Numbered from the stretch's first letter, positions 25,363-35,350 are shown. The stretch is 64,000 nucleotides of DNA from DAOMOP01 sp035444405 (GCA_035444405.1 DAOMOP010000002.1:17763-81762), one strand, 5' to 3'. Made by a program: numbers and translations. Notes: a model not told the origin generated them from the letters alone.

Positions 25363-26633
25363 TCACCGCCATCGTCTTTCTCGGGCTGCTGTTTGCCGGC
25401 TTGCCGATTTTTGGCGCGATCCTCGCCGGCGCGATCGCGTTCCTGGTGACGCACGACCTGGCCGTGCTGTTCGACTCGATCCCGATCCAGTTCTATGGCG
25501 CGCTCGAGATCACCGGCCTGCTCGCGATCCCGCTGTTCATGCTGGTCGGCGAGATCATGAACAAGGCCGGCCTGACGCAGCGCCTGATCGCAGTCGCCGA
25601 GGTGCTGGTCGGCGGTCTCAAGGGCGGGCTTGCGTACGCGAACCTGTTCACGAACGCGATGGCCGCCTCGATCCTCGGCTCCGCGGTCGCGCAGATCGGC
25701 GTGATGAGCAAGGTGATGATTCCGGCGATGGAGCAGCGCGGCTACGACAAGTCGTTCTCGGGTGCGGTGACGGTGTCGGCGGGGCTGCTCGGACCCATCA
25801 TCCCGCCATCGATGCTGATGATCATCTACGGCGTCGTCGCCGTGCAGCCGATCGGGCCGCTGTTCATCGCCGGCATCATCCCCGGCCTGCTGATCGTCGC
25901 CGCCCTGGCCGGCGTGATCTTCCTGTACGGCCAGTTCGGCGATGCGCTCCCCGACGGCACGCCGACGCGCTGGCGCGATTCGTGGCGCACCATCGTCGCC
26001 GGCATCGCGCCGGGCTCGATTCCGGTGGTCGTCATCGTCGGCATCATGGCCGGCGTGATGACGCCGACCGAAGCCGGCGCGGTGGCCGCGATCATCGCGC
26101 TGCTGCTCGGCTTCGCCTACCGCGAGCTCAGGCTCGGCGACCTGCCGGCGATCCTGCACGCGGTCGCGCTCAACACCGCGACGATCACCGGACTGATCGC
26201 CGCCGCGTCGGTGTTCAGCTGGGCGCTCGCGTTCGAGGGCGTGCCGGATCGGCTGGTCGAGCTGATCTCGGGCCTGACCGACTCGCCGGTCGTGTTCCTG
26301 CTGCTGGTCGCTGCGCTGATGCTGGGGCTGGGCATGCTGCTCGAGAGCATCAGCGTGCTGATCGTGATCGTGCCGATCCTGATGCCGGTGGTCGTCGCGC
26401 TGGGCATCGACCCGATCCACTTCGGTGTCGTCGCGACGGTCGCGACCGTGATGGGGCTGGTCACGCCGCCGGTCGGCCCCGGCCTCTACATCGCGATGGT
26501 GCAGGCCAACCTGCGTATGGGCCGGCTGTTCTACGCGACCGTGCCGTTCCTGCTCGCGGTGCTCGCGATGATGGCGGTCATCATCGTCGTGCCCGAGCTG
26601 TCGACCTGGCTGCCGAGCCTCGGCACGCGATGA
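25359..26633 (+). CDS. TRAP transporter large permease (DctM family)
   Basis: A 424-residue multi-helix permease. DctM signatures: FTNAMAASILGSAVAQIGVM, LLGPIIPPSMLMIIYGVVAV, GVMTPTEAGAVAAIIALLLG and VMGLVTPPVGPGLYIAMVQA. It completes the second TRAP transporter of the window and differs clearly in sequence from the permease at 12616, so the two systems probably have different substrates. Confidence 0.92.
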   Translation: MITAIVFLGLLFAGLPIFGAILAGAIAFLVTHDLAVLFDSIPIQFYGALEITGLLAIPLFMLVGEIMNKAGLTQRLIAVAEVLVGGLKGGLAYANLFTNAMAASILGSAVAQIGVMSKVMIPAMEQRGYDKSFSGAVTVSAGLLGPIIPPSMLMIIYGVVAVQPIGPLFIAGIIPGLLIVAALAGVIFLYGQFGDALPDGTPTRWRDSWRTIVAGIAPGSIPVVVIVGIMAGVMTPTEAGAVAAIIALLLGFAYRELRLGDLPAILHAVALNTATITGLIAAASVFSWALAFEGVPDRLVELISGLTDSPVVFLLLVAALMLGLGMLLESISVLIVIVPILMPVVVALGIDPIHFGVVATVATVMGLVTPPVGPGLYIAMVQANLRMGRLFYATVPFLLAVLAMMAVIIVVPELSTWLPSLGTR

Positions 26634-26681
26634 GCCGCACCGCCGCAGAGCAACGCTTTTTTCGACCAAGGAGACTACGAC

Positions 26682-26957
26682 ATGAACCCGATCAACCGCT
26701 GGATCGCGCATACCGACACCCGCATGGCGCTGATGCGCCGCATGCTGGCACGCTTCGCCGCCGACGCCGGGGCAATGGCCGCGAGCGATATCGATCCGAC
26801 CTTGCGCAGCGCCCTCTCGCGCTGCCGGGCGTGCAGCGCGGAAGACGTGTGCCGGCACTGGCTGGATGGCACCGGACACACGAGCGAAGCGTCGTCGTTC
26901 TGCCCGAATGCCGACACGTTCACACGGGTGCGTGACGGACGAGCGGTCGACGCTTGA
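26682..26957 (+). CDS. DUF6455-type small cysteine-containing protein
   Basis: A 91-residue protein with a good ribosome-binding site (AAGGAGACTACGAC). Helical N-terminus, then three cysteines in RCRACSAEDVCRHWLDG and a fourth in SSFCPNADTF, the pattern of DUF6455 proteins. The function is unknown; a metal-binding role is possible from the cysteines. It lies 48 bp after the TRAP permease gene and is probably co-transcribed. Confidence 0.7.
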   Translation: MNPINRWIAHTDTRMALMRRMLARFAADAGAMAASDIDPTLRSALSRCRACSAEDVCRHWLDGTGHTSEASSFCPNADTFTRVRDGRAVDA

Positions 26958-27131
26958 GGCCGCGGGGCACGAACATGGCAGACGGGGCAGGCAGGATCAC
27001 CGGCTGATGCACGCATGCGACCCGCCCTGGCGCCTCGTCAACGCGACGAGGCCTGGCGTGGCCTCACAACTCGGTGCGCGCCTGCACGCTGCGTCGCCGC
27101 CGTCCGAGCCGCATTGCCGGATCCGACGTTC

Positions 27132-27992
27132 TCACAGGTCGGTGCGCGCCTGCCACAGCTCCGGAAACAGCTCGGTATCGAGCATGCGCCGCAGATACGG
27201 CACGCCAGCGGTGCCGCCGGTGCCGCTCTTGCCGCCGATGATGCGCGACACCGTCTGCATGTGGCGGAAGCGCCAGTGCAGGAAGGCATCTTCGAGATCG
27301 ACGAGCTCCTCGGCGAGCTCGTAGAGGTCGAAATGCGTGTCGGGGTCGCGGTACACCGCCAGCCACGCCTGCTCGACGCTGGGGTTGGCGCGGTAGGCTT
27401 GCGTGACGTCGCGGTTCAGCACCGCCGCATCGATCGCGAAGCCGCGTGCGGCGAGGATGCGGATCGCCTCGTCGTAGAGCGACGGGGCGTGCAGCGCCGC
27501 CTCGAGCCGGTCGAGCAGGTCCGGCCGGTGCGCGTGCGGCTTCAGCAGCTCGCGGTTCTTGTTGCCGAGCCTGAACTCGATGAGCCGGTACTGCCACGAC
27601 TGGAAGCCGCTCGACTGGCCGAGCCGTGCGCGGATGCGGCTGTACTCGGACGGCGTCATCGTCGCGAGCACGTTCCACGCCTGGATGAGCTGCTCCATGA
27701 TGCGCGACACGCGCGCGAGCGCCTTGAACGCCGGCGGCAGCGCGTCGGCGCGTACGAACGCGAGCGCCTGCTCGAGCTCGTGCAGCATCAGCTTCATCCA
27801 CAGCTCGCTGGTCTGGTGCTGGATGATGAACAGCATCTCGTTCGGATCGTCCGAACGGGGATGCTGCGCGTCGAGAATGGCGTCGAGCGCGAGATAGTCG
27901 GTGTAGCTCATGCGCTCGCCGAACTCGGTCACCGCCCCGCCGAGCCGGGCGGAGTCGTCCATCCTGCCGCCGTCACTCATGTCGTTTCCCAT
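27132..27992 (-). CDS. kynA: Tryptophan 2,3-dioxygenase
   Basis: Haem enzyme that opens the indole ring: L-tryptophan + O2 to N-formylkynurenine. The 286-residue protein has the conserved [20 protein letters not shown] with the distal His, the substrate-binding Arg in YRLIEFRLG, the haem-ligand His in [14 protein letters not shown], and the ligand loop [11 protein letters not shown]. The start gives MGNDMSDGG; a second ATG 12 bp later is also possible. It is the last of four minus-strand genes (SDR, kynB, kynU, kynA). Confidence 0.93.
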   Translation of the reverse strand: MGNDMSDGGRMDDSARLGGAVTEFGERMSYTDYLALDAILDAQHPRSDDPNEMLFIIQHQTSELWMKLMLHELEQALAFVRADALPPAFKALARVSRIMEQLIQAWNVLATMTPSEYSRIRARLGQSSGFQSWQYRLIEFRLGNKNRELLKPHAHRPDLLDRLEAALHAPSLYDEAIRILAARGFAIDAAVLNRDVTQAYRANPSVEQAWLAVYRDPDTHFDLYELAEELVDLEDAFLHWRFRHMQTVSRIIGGKSGTGGTAGVPYLRRMLDTELFPELWQARTDL

Positions 27993-28006
27993 ATGCGCCG
28001 CCCTGC

Positions 28007-29251
28007 TCAGGTGACCGCTGCGCGCGCATGAAATTCGGGCCGATCCCAGTCGCCGCTGTCGATGAGCTGCGCGAGCACCTCGACGGCGTCCCACACGTCG
28101 CAATGGCGCGTGTAGAGCGGGGTGAAGCCGAAGCGCACGAGGTCGGGTGCGCGGAAATCGCCGATCACGCCGCGATCGATCAGCGCCTGCATCAGCGCGT
28201 AGCCCTGCGGATGGCGAAAGCTCACCTGCGAGCCGCGCTCGGCCGCGTCGCGCGGCGACGCGAGCGCGAGCTGCGGGCAGCGCGCCTCGACGAGCGCGAT
28301 GAAGGCCTCGGTGAGCGCGACCGATTTTTCGCGCACGGCGGCGATGTCGGCCTCGAGCATCAGGTCCACGCCGCACTCGAGCGCGGTCGTCGCGAGCACC
28401 TGTGGCGTGCCGCACAGGTAGCGGGCGATGCCGGTGGCCGGCCGGTACACCGGATCGAAGTCGAACGGCGCCGCGTGGCCCATCCAGCCCGACAGCGGCT
28501 GCACGAAGGCGTCCTGGTGACGTGCCGCGACCCACACGAAGGCCGGCGCGCCGGGGCCGCCGTTCAGATACTTGTAGCCGCAGCCGACTGCGAAGTCGGC
28601 GCGCGCGGCGTTCAGATCGACCGGCACCGCGCCGGCCGAATGCGCGAGATCCCACAGCGCGAACGCGCCGGCACGCTGCGCCGCGGCGGTCAGCCGCGCC
28701 ATGTCGTGGATGCGGCCGCTGCGGTAATTGACGTGCGTGAGCATCAGCACTGCGGTGTCGCCGTCGAGCGCCGCCTCGACCGTTTCCGCGTCCGGGTCGT
28801 CGGGCAGCAGCACGAGCTCGTGGCCGCGCCCGAGAAAGGCCGCCAGGCCCTGCGCGATGTAGAGATCGGTCGGGAAGTTGTCGCGCTGCGAGACGATCTT
28901 CGTGCGCCCGGGCTTCAGCGCCAGCGCCGCGGCGAGCACCTTGAAGAGGTTCGCCGAGGTCGAGTCGGCGACCACGGTCTCGCCGGCGGCCGCACCGATG
29001 AGCCGCCCGATCTTGTCGCCGACGCGCGTGGGCAGGCCGATCCAGTCGGCGCTGTTCCAGCTGCGGATCAGGCCTTCGCCCCATTCGTGCTCGACCGCCT
29101 GCTGCAGCCGCGCAGCGGCCGCGACCGGCCGCGCGCCGAGCGAGTTGCCGTCGAGGTAGATCACGCCCGGCGGCAGCGCGAAGCGCTCGCGGAAGGCGGC
29201 GAGCGGGTCGGCGCCGTCGCGGCGCACGCATTCGTCACGGGTGAGTTGCAA
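28007..29251 (-). CDS. kynU: Kynureninase
   Basis: PLP enzyme: L-kynurenine to anthranilate + L-alanine. The 414-residue protein has [11 protein letters not shown] near the N-terminus, [20 protein letters not shown] with the PLP lysine, and [19 protein letters not shown]. The start is a TTG (TTGCAACTCACC) preceded by a near-perfect ribosome-binding site (GAAGGAGATTGAG), which makes the rare start credible. It lies 15 bp upstream of kynA and 19 bp after kynB. Confidence 0.93.
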   Translation of the reverse strand: MQLTRDECVRRDGADPLAAFRERFALPPGVIYLDGNSLGARPVAAAARLQQAVEHEWGEGLIRSWNSADWIGLPTRVGDKIGRLIGAAAGETVVADSTSANLFKVLAAALALKPGRTKIVSQRDNFPTDLYIAQGLAAFLGRGHELVLLPDDPDAETVEAALDGDTAVLMLTHVNYRSGRIHDMARLTAAAQRAGAFALWDLAHSAGAVPVDLNAARADFAVGCGYKYLNGGPGAPAFVWVAARHQDAFVQPLSGWMGHAAPFDFDPVYRPATGIARYLCGTPQVLATTALECGVDLMLEADIAAVREKSVALTEAFIALVEARCPQLALASPRDAAERGSQVSFRHPQGYALMQALIDRGVIGDFRAPDLVRFGFTPLYTRHCDVWDAVEVLAQLIDSGDWDRPEFHARAAVT

Positions 29252-29269
29252 CTCAATCTCCTTCGTTCG

Positions 29270-29890
29270 TCAGACGGTACGCAGCACCGCGCGCACCGGC
29301 GAGGCATCGAGCCCGGCGAGCTTGAGCGGCAGCGCGATCAGCTCGTAGTCGCCCTCGGCGACCGCATCGAGCACGAGCCCTTCGAGAATCACCATGCCGT
29401 GACGGCACACGGCGAGGTGGGCATCCATGGTCTTGGACTCCTGCGGATCGAGCGATGGCGTGTCGAGCCCGATCAGACGCACGCCGGCCGCCGCGAGGCA
29501 GTCGACCGTCTCGGCGGCGACCGCGCAGAAATCGCTGTCCCAGCCATCGACCGGGGCCTGCGCATAGGTGCGCAGCAGCACGCGCGGCGGACAGCCACGC
29601 AGCCGCTCGGCGATCTCGCCCGGACGAACCACCCCACGCGCGCCGATCACGTGGATCACGCGGCACGGACCGACGTAGGTATCGAGCGCGACGCGGTCGA
29701 TCGGCGCACCGGCCGCGTCGAAGTGAAACGGCGCATCGACGTGCGCGCCGGTGTGCGTCGAGAAGCTGACCTTCGACACATTGACCGGGCAGTCGGGGCC
29801 GATCGTCCACGTGCGCTCGAACTCGACCGGCGCGTCTCCCGGCCATACCGGCAGGCCGGGGTGGATGGCCGGGCTGATGTCGATGATCAT
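29270..29890 (-). CDS. kynB: Kynurenine formamidase (cyclase-type)
   Basis: Hydrolyses N-formylkynurenine to kynurenine + formate. The 206-residue protein has the Zn-binding HxGxHxDxPxH-type signature in [15 protein letters not shown], an N-terminal [16 protein letters not shown] and [19 protein letters not shown], all typical of KynB. With kynA and kynU it gives the full route from tryptophan to anthranilate. It is 15 bp after the SDR gene. Confidence 0.93.
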   Translation of the reverse strand: MIIDISPAIHPGLPVWPGDAPVEFERTWTIGPDCPVNVSKVSFSTHTGAHVDAPFHFDAAGAPIDRVALDTYVGPCRVIHVIGARGVVRPGEIAERLRGCPPRVLLRTYAQAPVDGWDSDFCAVAAETVDCLAAAGVRLIGLDTPSLDPQESKTMDAHLAVCRHGMVILEGLVLDAVAEGDYELIALPLKLAGLDASPVRAVLRTV

Positions 29891-29905
29891 GCGCGGCGTG
29901 CCGGA

Positions 29906-30637
29906 TCAGAACTTCTCGACCCACGGCCGCAGGTCGAGCTCGTGCGTCCACGCGCTGCGTGGCTGGCGCCACAACTGGAAGTAGGCTTCGGCGATGGCGG
30001 CCGGATCGAGCTGGTCCTCGCGCGCGGCGGCGCCCACTGCCTCGACGACCTCGGGCGGACGGATGTGGCCGTCGATGATGACGTGCGCGACGTGGATGCC
30101 GCGCGGGTGCAGCTCGCGCGCCATGCTCTGCGCCAGGGCCCGCAGTCCGAACTTGGCGACCGCGAAGCTGTGAAAGCGCGCGCTGCCGCGCAGGCTCGCC
30201 GTCGCGCCGGTAAACAGGATGGTGCCGGCCGGCCCGCCCTCGTCGATGCGTTGCGCCATCGCACGCGCGGCGGCGCGCCCGACCACAAAGCCGCCGAGGC
30301 AGCCCGTTCGCCATGCGCTCTCGAAGGCCTCCACGGTGGTGTCGAGAATGCTGCCTTCGACGAAGTCGCCGGCGTTGTAGATCACGACATCGGGCGGGCC
30401 GAGCTCGGCGACGACGTTGCGAAACAGTGCGTCGACCGACGACTCGACGCTGGCGTCGCACTCGTAGGCACGTCCGTAGTGCCCGATGCCGGAACACTCG
30501 ATCGCGAGCGTCTCGAGTCGGTCGGCATGGCGCGCGGCCATCGCCACATTCATCTCGGCGCGCGCGAAGCGCTGCGCCAGCGCGCACCCGAGCCCAGGCC
30601 CCGCCCCGACGATCATTGCCACTTGACTGCGATCCAT
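29906..30637 (-). CDS. Atypical short-chain dehydrogenase/reductase (active-site Tyr and Ser absent)
   Basis: A 243-residue Rossmann-fold SDR with the cofactor motif GAGPGLGCALAQRF and YNAG (87-90). The classical catalytic YxxxK reads F158-AVA-K162, so the Tyr is Phe, and the position 13 residues before it, normally Ser, is Ala145. It is the first gene of the kyn operon and ends 15 bp before kynB. Related SDRs with SFAxAK motifs exist and have no assigned reaction that I can name. Its role in the kynurenine cluster is unknown; it may bind NAD(P) without standard SDR chemistry. Confidence 0.8.
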   Translation of the reverse strand: MDRSQVAMIVGAGPGLGCALAQRFARAEMNVAMAARHADRLETLAIECSGIGHYGRAYECDASVESSVDALFRNVVAELGPPDVVIYNAGDFVEGSILDTTVEAFESAWRTGCLGGFVVGRAAARAMAQRIDEGGPAGTILFTGATASLRGSARFHSFAVAKFGLRALAQSMARELHPRGIHVAHVIIDGHIRPPEVVEAVGAAAREDQLDPAAIAEAYFQLWRQPRSAWTHELDLRPWVEKF

Positions 30638-30959
30638 AGCCTGCCTCCTCTGTCGATGTGGTCCGCCGGGCTGCCGGCGCTCGCTGGTTCAGCATAGCTC
30701 ACAAAAGCGCCCCCTCGCAGATCACCTGCCTGCCGAACGACGCCCCGGCGGCAGCCCTTGCACCGGTGCACAGGCCGTCATGCTGATTCGGTTCTATACT
30801 ATTTCAGGAACAACCATTCATGCGTTGACAGCCCATGCAAACTTCCCGACACTGCAATCGACCAGGCGGCCAGCCAACACCGTGCCCTCGCGCGCGGCGC
30901 CGCGCATGAACATCCGGGCTCACGACGATGCTCGCCCGAACATCGGTAGAGGAGACACC
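30638..30959. other. Divergent promoter region between the kyn operon and the CoA-ligase gene
   Basis: This 322-bp stretch holds no gene I can support. On the plus strand TATACT (30795-30800) and TTGACA (30825-30830, with GACACT 17 bp later) are candidate promoter elements for the ligase gene. The MarR regulator encoded downstream is a likely ligand of this region. Confidence 0.4.
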
Positions 30960-32567
30960 ATGACCCGCAGCGCCCATGTCGACCCCTTCGTCCGCGACCA
31001 TCTTCCGCCTCCCGAGCAGTGGCCCGAGTTCATCTTCGAGCGGCCGGAGCTGCAGTTTCCCGAGCGCCTCAATGCGGCCGTGATGCTGCTCGACCAGGCC
31101 GTCGAGCAGGGCCACGGCGAGCGCCCCGCCATTCTCGGTGACAACGTCCGCTGGACCTACCGCGAGCTGCAGCAGCAGGTCGATCGCATTGCGCGGGTGC
31201 TGGTCGAGGACACCGGGCTGCAGCCCGGCAACCGCGTGCTGCTGCGCGGGGCCAACAGCCCGATGCTCGCTGCATGCTGGCTGGCGGTGCTGAAGGCGGG
31301 CGCGATCGCGGTCGGCACGATGCCGCTGCTGCGCGCGAAGGAGCTCGGCGACGTCATCCGCATCGCCCAGGTGTCGCACGCGCTGTGCGACGGCAAGCTC
31401 GCGGCCGAGCTCGAGCAGGCCCGCGCCGGGCACCCGCAGCTCGCCCACGTGCTGCTATACGCCGAGGGCGGCGAGCTCGAGGCCCGGGCGGCGCGCAAAC
31501 CCGATGGTTTCGCCGCCGTCGACACCGCCGCCGAGGATCCGGCGCTGGTGGCGTTCACGTCGGGCACGACCGGCGTGCCGAAGGGCACGGTGCATTTTCA
31601 CCGCGACGTGATGGCGATGTGCGAGGTGTTTCCGCGCCATTGTCTGAAGCCCGCCGCCGACGACGTCTTCATCGGCTCGCCGCCGCTCGCGTTCACGTTC
31701 GGCCTCGGCGGCCTGCTGTGCTTTCCGCTGTGGGCACGTGCGGCCACGGTGCTGCTCGAGAAGCTCACGCCCGAACCGCTGCTGCAGGCGATCCAGGACT
31801 ATCGCGCGACGATCTGCTTCACGTCACCGACCGCGTACCGCCAGATGGCAGCGATGGTCTCGCACTACGATATCTCCAGCCTGCAGAAGTGCGTGTCCGC
31901 GGGCGAGGCGCTGCCGACCGACACGCGCGACAAGTGGCGCGAGGCGACCGGCATCGAGATCCACGACGGCATCGGCGGCACCGAGGTCATGCACATCTAC
32001 ATGGCCTCCGGTCCGGAGGACTACCGCCCCGGCGCAGTCGGCAGGATGCTGCCCGGCTATCGCGGCATGATCGTCGACGACGACATGAACCCGCTGCCGC
32101 CCGGCGAGATCGGCAAGCTCGCGATCAAGGGTCCGACCGGCTGCCGCTATCTCGCCGACGAGCGCCAGAAGAACTATGTGCGCAACGGCTGGAACCTGCC
32201 CGGCGATGCCTTCCACATGGACGAGGACGGCTACTTCTATTACCACGCACGCACCGACGACATGATCGTCTCGTCCGGATACAACATCGGCGCCCCCGAA
32301 GTCGAATGGGCGCTGCTCGCGCACCCGGCCGTGGCCGAATGCGGCGTGACCGGCGTACCCGACCCTGAGCGCGGCCAGATCGTGAAGGCCTTCGTCGTGC
32401 TCAAGCCCGAGTTCAGCCCCTCCGAACGGCTTGCCGCCGAGCTTCAGGAGTTCGTCAAGCGCACCGTGGCACCGTACAAGTATCCGCGCGCCGTGCGCTT
32501 CGTCGAGTCGCTGCCGCGCACCGAGACCGGCAAGCTGCAGCGCTTCCGCCTGCGCGCACTGCCCTGA
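30960..32567 (+). CDS. 2-Aminobenzoate-CoA ligase
   Basis: A 535-residue ANL-superfamily ligase that would form 2-aminobenzoyl-CoA from anthranilate, ATP and CoA. Motifs: FTSGTTGVPKGTVHFHRDV, DGIGGTEVMHIYMAS, ARTDDMIVSSGYNIG and the catalytic lysine in TETGKLQRFRL. The DGIGGTE motif and layout match the 2-aminobenzoate-CoA ligase/benzoate-CoA ligase group. Divergence from kynABU, whose product is anthranilate, supports the substrate. The ATG follows AGAGGAGACACC. No 2-aminobenzoyl-CoA monooxygenase gene is in the window. Confidence 0.88.
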   Translation: MTRSAHVDPFVRDHLPPPEQWPEFIFERPELQFPERLNAAVMLLDQAVEQGHGERPAILGDNVRWTYRELQQQVDRIARVLVEDTGLQPGNRVLLRGANSPMLAACWLAVLKAGAIAVGTMPLLRAKELGDVIRIAQVSHALCDGKLAAELEQARAGHPQLAHVLLYAEGGELEARAARKPDGFAAVDTAAEDPALVAFTSGTTGVPKGTVHFHRDVMAMCEVFPRHCLKPAADDVFIGSPPLAFTFGLGGLLCFPLWARAATVLLEKLTPEPLLQAIQDYRATICFTSPTAYRQMAAMVSHYDISSLQKCVSAGEALPTDTRDKWREATGIEIHDGIGGTEVMHIYMASGPEDYRPGAVGRMLPGYRGMIVDDDMNPLPPGEIGKLAIKGPTGCRYLADERQKNYVRNGWNLPGDAFHMDEDGYFYYHARTDDMIVSSGYNIGAPEVEWALLAHPAVAECGVTGVPDPERGQIVKAFVVLKPEFSPSERLAAELQEFVKRTVAPYKYPRAVRFVESLPRTETGKLQRFRLRALP

Positions 32568-32634
32568 CGGTCCGACCGCCGCGACATGGAGAGCGTCCAG
32601 CATGCCCCGCCGAAGCGAAGATTCACGGAATACG

Positions 32635-32640
32635 TATAAT
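32635..32640 (+). promoter_or_regulatory. Probable -10 element of the marR gene
   Basis: Consensus TATAAT preceded by TACG (extended -10-like) in the gap between the ligase and marR genes. Transcription would start near 32647. The -35 is poor. Confidence 0.45.
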
Positions 32641-32708
32641 TGCGCCCCGCGCGCGTCGAGGCCGGCCGCCCGCGCATGCCGACGACAGACAGCCCCGGAA
32701 CCCCGTCC

Positions 32709-33242
32709 ATGAGTACCGCCCCATTCGACACCCCGGACCGGCCGCCCACGGTCGATCACGAGACCCGCGCCACCGCGGACGACCACGAGGCCTTGCGGCT
32801 GTGGCTGCGGGTGCTCGCCTGCACCAACATCATCGAAGCGGACCTGCGCACGCGCCTGCGCCAGGGCTTCGAATGCACGCTGCCCCGATTCGACCTGATG
32901 GCGCAGCTCGATCGCCATCCGAAGGGGCTGAAGATGCGCGAGTTGTCCAAGCGGCTGATGGTCACCGGCGGCAACGTCACCGGCCTGACCGACAAGCTCG
33001 TCGAAGAAGGACTGGTCGAGCGACGCGAGAATCCGAAAGACCGGCGGGTCTATACGGTGCTGCTCACGCCCGCCGGCAAGCGCCAGTTCCGGCGCATGGC
33101 GCAGCAGCACGAGAAGTGGGTGGTCGAGCTCTTTTCCGGCCTCGACCAGGACGAGAAGGATCAGCTCTTCGAGCTGCTCGGCAAGCTGAAATCGCACATC
33201 GTCGACACGCGCGACGGTATCGCCGACGGCGAGCGCGCCTGA
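32709..33242 (+). CDS. MarR-family transcriptional regulator
   Basis: A 177-residue winged-helix regulator with the MarR core: FDLMAQLDRHPKGLKMREL, recognition region VTGGNVTGLTDKL and the wing ERRENPKDRRVYTVLLTPAG. It lies 141 bp after the 2-aminobenzoate-CoA ligase gene and resembles the MarR regulators that control aromatic CoA-ligase genes (for example of the BadR/HbaR-like type), so control of the ligase by an aromatic (CoA) ligand is likely. An upstream in-frame ATG at 32676 would add 11 residues. Confidence 0.85.
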   Translation: MSTAPFDTPDRPPTVDHETRATADDHEALRLWLRVLACTNIIEADLRTRLRQGFECTLPRFDLMAQLDRHPKGLKMRELSKRLMVTGGNVTGLTDKLVEEGLVERRENPKDRRVYTVLLTPAGKRQFRRMAQQHEKWVVELFSGLDQDEKDQLFELLGKLKSHIVDTRDGIADGERA

Positions 33243-33324
33243 CGCCGGCGCGCAACGCCAATACCGCTGCCTGCATCTGTTTCATTTCCGCCTGCGCGCG
33301 GCGTGCGCGATGGCGGGGCACGCA

Positions 33325-33879
33325 TCAGGCCTTGACCGGCCGCTTCGCGAGTTTGCGCTGCAGCGTTCGCCGGTGCATCTTCAGCGCCCGCGCCGTCGCC
33401 GAGATGTTGCCGTTGTGCTGTGCGAGCACGCGCTGCAGATGCTCCCATTCGAGACGATCGATCGACATCGGTTCTTCCGGAGCGGCGGCGTCGATGACCA
33501 CCTCGTCGGCGGTCAGCGCCTTCACGATTGCATCGACGTCGGCCGGTTTGGCCAGATACTGGGTCGCACCGAGCTTGACCGCGTCGACCGCGGTCGTGAT
33601 GCTCGCATAGCCGGTCAGCACCAGCACGCGTGCCTCGGGATTGGCCTGCAGCAGCGGCTGAATCAGGCGCAAGCCGGACTCGCCGGCCAGATTGAGATCG
33701 AGCACGACGAATTCGGGCTCATGCCGACGCGCAAGCTGCAGCCCCTCCTCCGGCGCGTGCGCACTGAACACCGTGAAGCCGCGCTGCGCCAGGGCCCGAG
33801 TGAGGACGCGGTTGAACGCCGGGTCGTCGTCGATCACCAGCAGATGGGGTTGCGATTCCTCGTCACGCGCGTCCGTCAT
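33325..33879 (-). CDS. regA: Redox response regulator RegA (PrrA/ActR/RoxR family)
   Basis: A 184-residue response regulator. The receiver has D17-D19, phospho-acceptor Asp61 (FVVLDLNLAGESG) and the conserved Lys (YLAKPAD). The C-terminal Fis-type HTH (HNGNISATARALKMHRRTLQ) is nearly identical in design to RegA/PrrA. Start overlaps the regB stop by 4 bp (ATGA at 33876). RegBA systems control respiration and, in several bacteria, nos or nir genes; here it lies beside nosZ. Confidence 0.92.
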   Translation of the reverse strand: MTDARDEESQPHLLVIDDDPAFNRVLTRALAQRGFTVFSAHAPEEGLQLARRHEPEFVVLDLNLAGESGLRLIQPLLQANPEARVLVLTGYASITTAVDAVKLGATQYLAKPADVDAIVKALTADEVVIDAAAPEEPMSIDRLEWEHLQRVLAQHNGNISATARALKMHRRTLQRKLAKRPVKA

Positions 33880-35147
33880 GTCCCGATCCGCTCCAGCGGC
33901 AGTTGCATGCGGGCACGCGTGCCGCCGCTGGCACGCGCCTCGAAGCTCAGTCGTCCGCCGTGCCGCACGAGTGCCGCCCGCGCGAGAAAGAGGCCGATTC
34001 CCATGCCGTCCGGGCGGTCCCCACCCGGCGCATTGCCGAGCGATGCACGCAACGGCTCGGGAATGCCCGGTCCGCGATCGAGTACGTCGACGACCAACTC
34101 GGCGCCGACGCGCTCGGCCTCGACCGCGACGGCCTGCGGACTGGCGTCGGCCGCGTTGTTGATCAGCGTCTGCAGGGCCTGCGCGAGCGTGGCGTCGGCG
34201 ACGATGCGGGTGTCGCGCAATCCGGACGAATACGCCAGGAACACGTGCGCATGCGGGCGCTGGCGCCGCCATTGCGCGACGGTCGCGTCCACCCATGCGG
34301 CCACGCTCTGCGCTCCGCCGCCTTCGGCGCGCGGCTGTCCCGCGCTGGCGGTCAATACCGCGAGCGTCTGCCGGCACTGCTCGACCTGCTCGTTCATCAG
34401 CTCGAGGTCGGCGCGGGTGTCGGCATCGAGGCGCGGCGCGCGCAGCAGCTCGCCGATCAGGATGCGCAGCGTCCCGAGCGGGGTGCCGAGGCTGTGTGCC
34501 GCCCCGGCGGCGAGATTGCCGAGCGCGACGATGCGCTCGTCGCGCACCCGCGCTTCGCGCGCATCGGCGAGCGCGCGATCGCGCTCGCGCAGCGCCGCCG
34601 TCATGCGCAGCACGAAGGCGACGATCACGCAGGCCGACAGGGTGAATGTCAGCCACATTCCCGACAGATGCCAGTAGCCGGCCATCGCCGCATCATGGAC
34701 ACGAATCGGGTGGTGGAAGCTCCACAACAGCGAGTAGGCGACGACGCCCGCGGTCGCGAGCAGCCACGCCTGCACCGCCGGCAGCACGGCCGCCCCGATG
34801 GCGACCAGCGCCAGCAGCAGCGAGATGAGCGGATTGGTCGCGCCGCCGGCGAAGTACAGGAACGCGCTCCAGGCGAGCAGATCGAACAGCAGCTGCACCA
34901 GCGGCGCGGCCGCGCCCGGCGCCGTTCCGCGCGCGAGCCATGCGAGCGTGAACAGGTTGAACGCGGCCATTGCCGCCGCGATGGCCAGCAGGGGCCCGAG
35001 CCACACCGACAGGGCGAGCAGCGGCGGCAACGCAAGCGCCGACAGGCTCATCACCACGACCGACATCCAGCGCAGCATGACCAGCCGGCCGATCTGGGCG
35101 GCGGCCAGGTCGGTGGTCTGCATCGGCGGGGGGTCGGCGCGGGTCAT
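33876..35147 (-). CDS. regB: Redox sensor histidine kinase RegB (PrrB/ActS family)
   Basis: A 423-residue membrane kinase with six N-terminal helices. It has the quinone-binding-type heptad GGATNPL (RegB GGxxNPF), an H-box HSLGTPLGTLRILIGELL and a cysteine in EQVEQCRQTL at the position of the redox-active Cys of RegB. The HATPase domain has LINNAADASP and MGIGLFLARAAL. Divergent from nosZ over 373 bp. The start is uncertain: an ATG 24 bp later is also possible and neither has a good ribosome-binding site. Confidence 0.88.
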   Translation of the reverse strand: MTRADPPPMQTTDLAAAQIGRLVMLRWMSVVVMSLSALALPPLLALSVWLGPLLAIAAAMAAFNLFTLAWLARGTAPGAAAPLVQLLFDLLAWSAFLYFAGGATNPLISLLLALVAIGAAVLPAVQAWLLATAGVVAYSLLWSFHHPIRVHDAAMAGYWHLSGMWLTFTLSACVIVAFVLRMTAALRERDRALADAREARVRDERIVALGNLAAGAAHSLGTPLGTLRILIGELLRAPRLDADTRADLELMNEQVEQCRQTLAVLTASAGQPRAEGGGAQSVAAWVDATVAQWRRQRPHAHVFLAYSSGLRDTRIVADATLAQALQTLINNAADASPQAVAVEAERVGAELVVDVLDRGPGIPEPLRASLGNAPGGDRPDGMGIGLFLARAALVRHGGRLSFEARASGGTRARMQLPLERIGT

Positions 35148-35350
35148 CGCGCCATTATTGCCGAAGCATGATGTTCTGACGAGCGTGTGCTCCAGTTGGT
35201 GCCCCATCGTTGCGCCGCCCCCGAGCCGCGCAGCACCGCCGGCCGGATGCCGTTCGCTGCCGTCGTCCGCCCCGCCGCAATGTGCGCAAACGGCAGCAAT
35301 GCAGCCCTTCCAGGCCGGAATTGTTCCGTTTGTCATGGATTGCGGGACAT

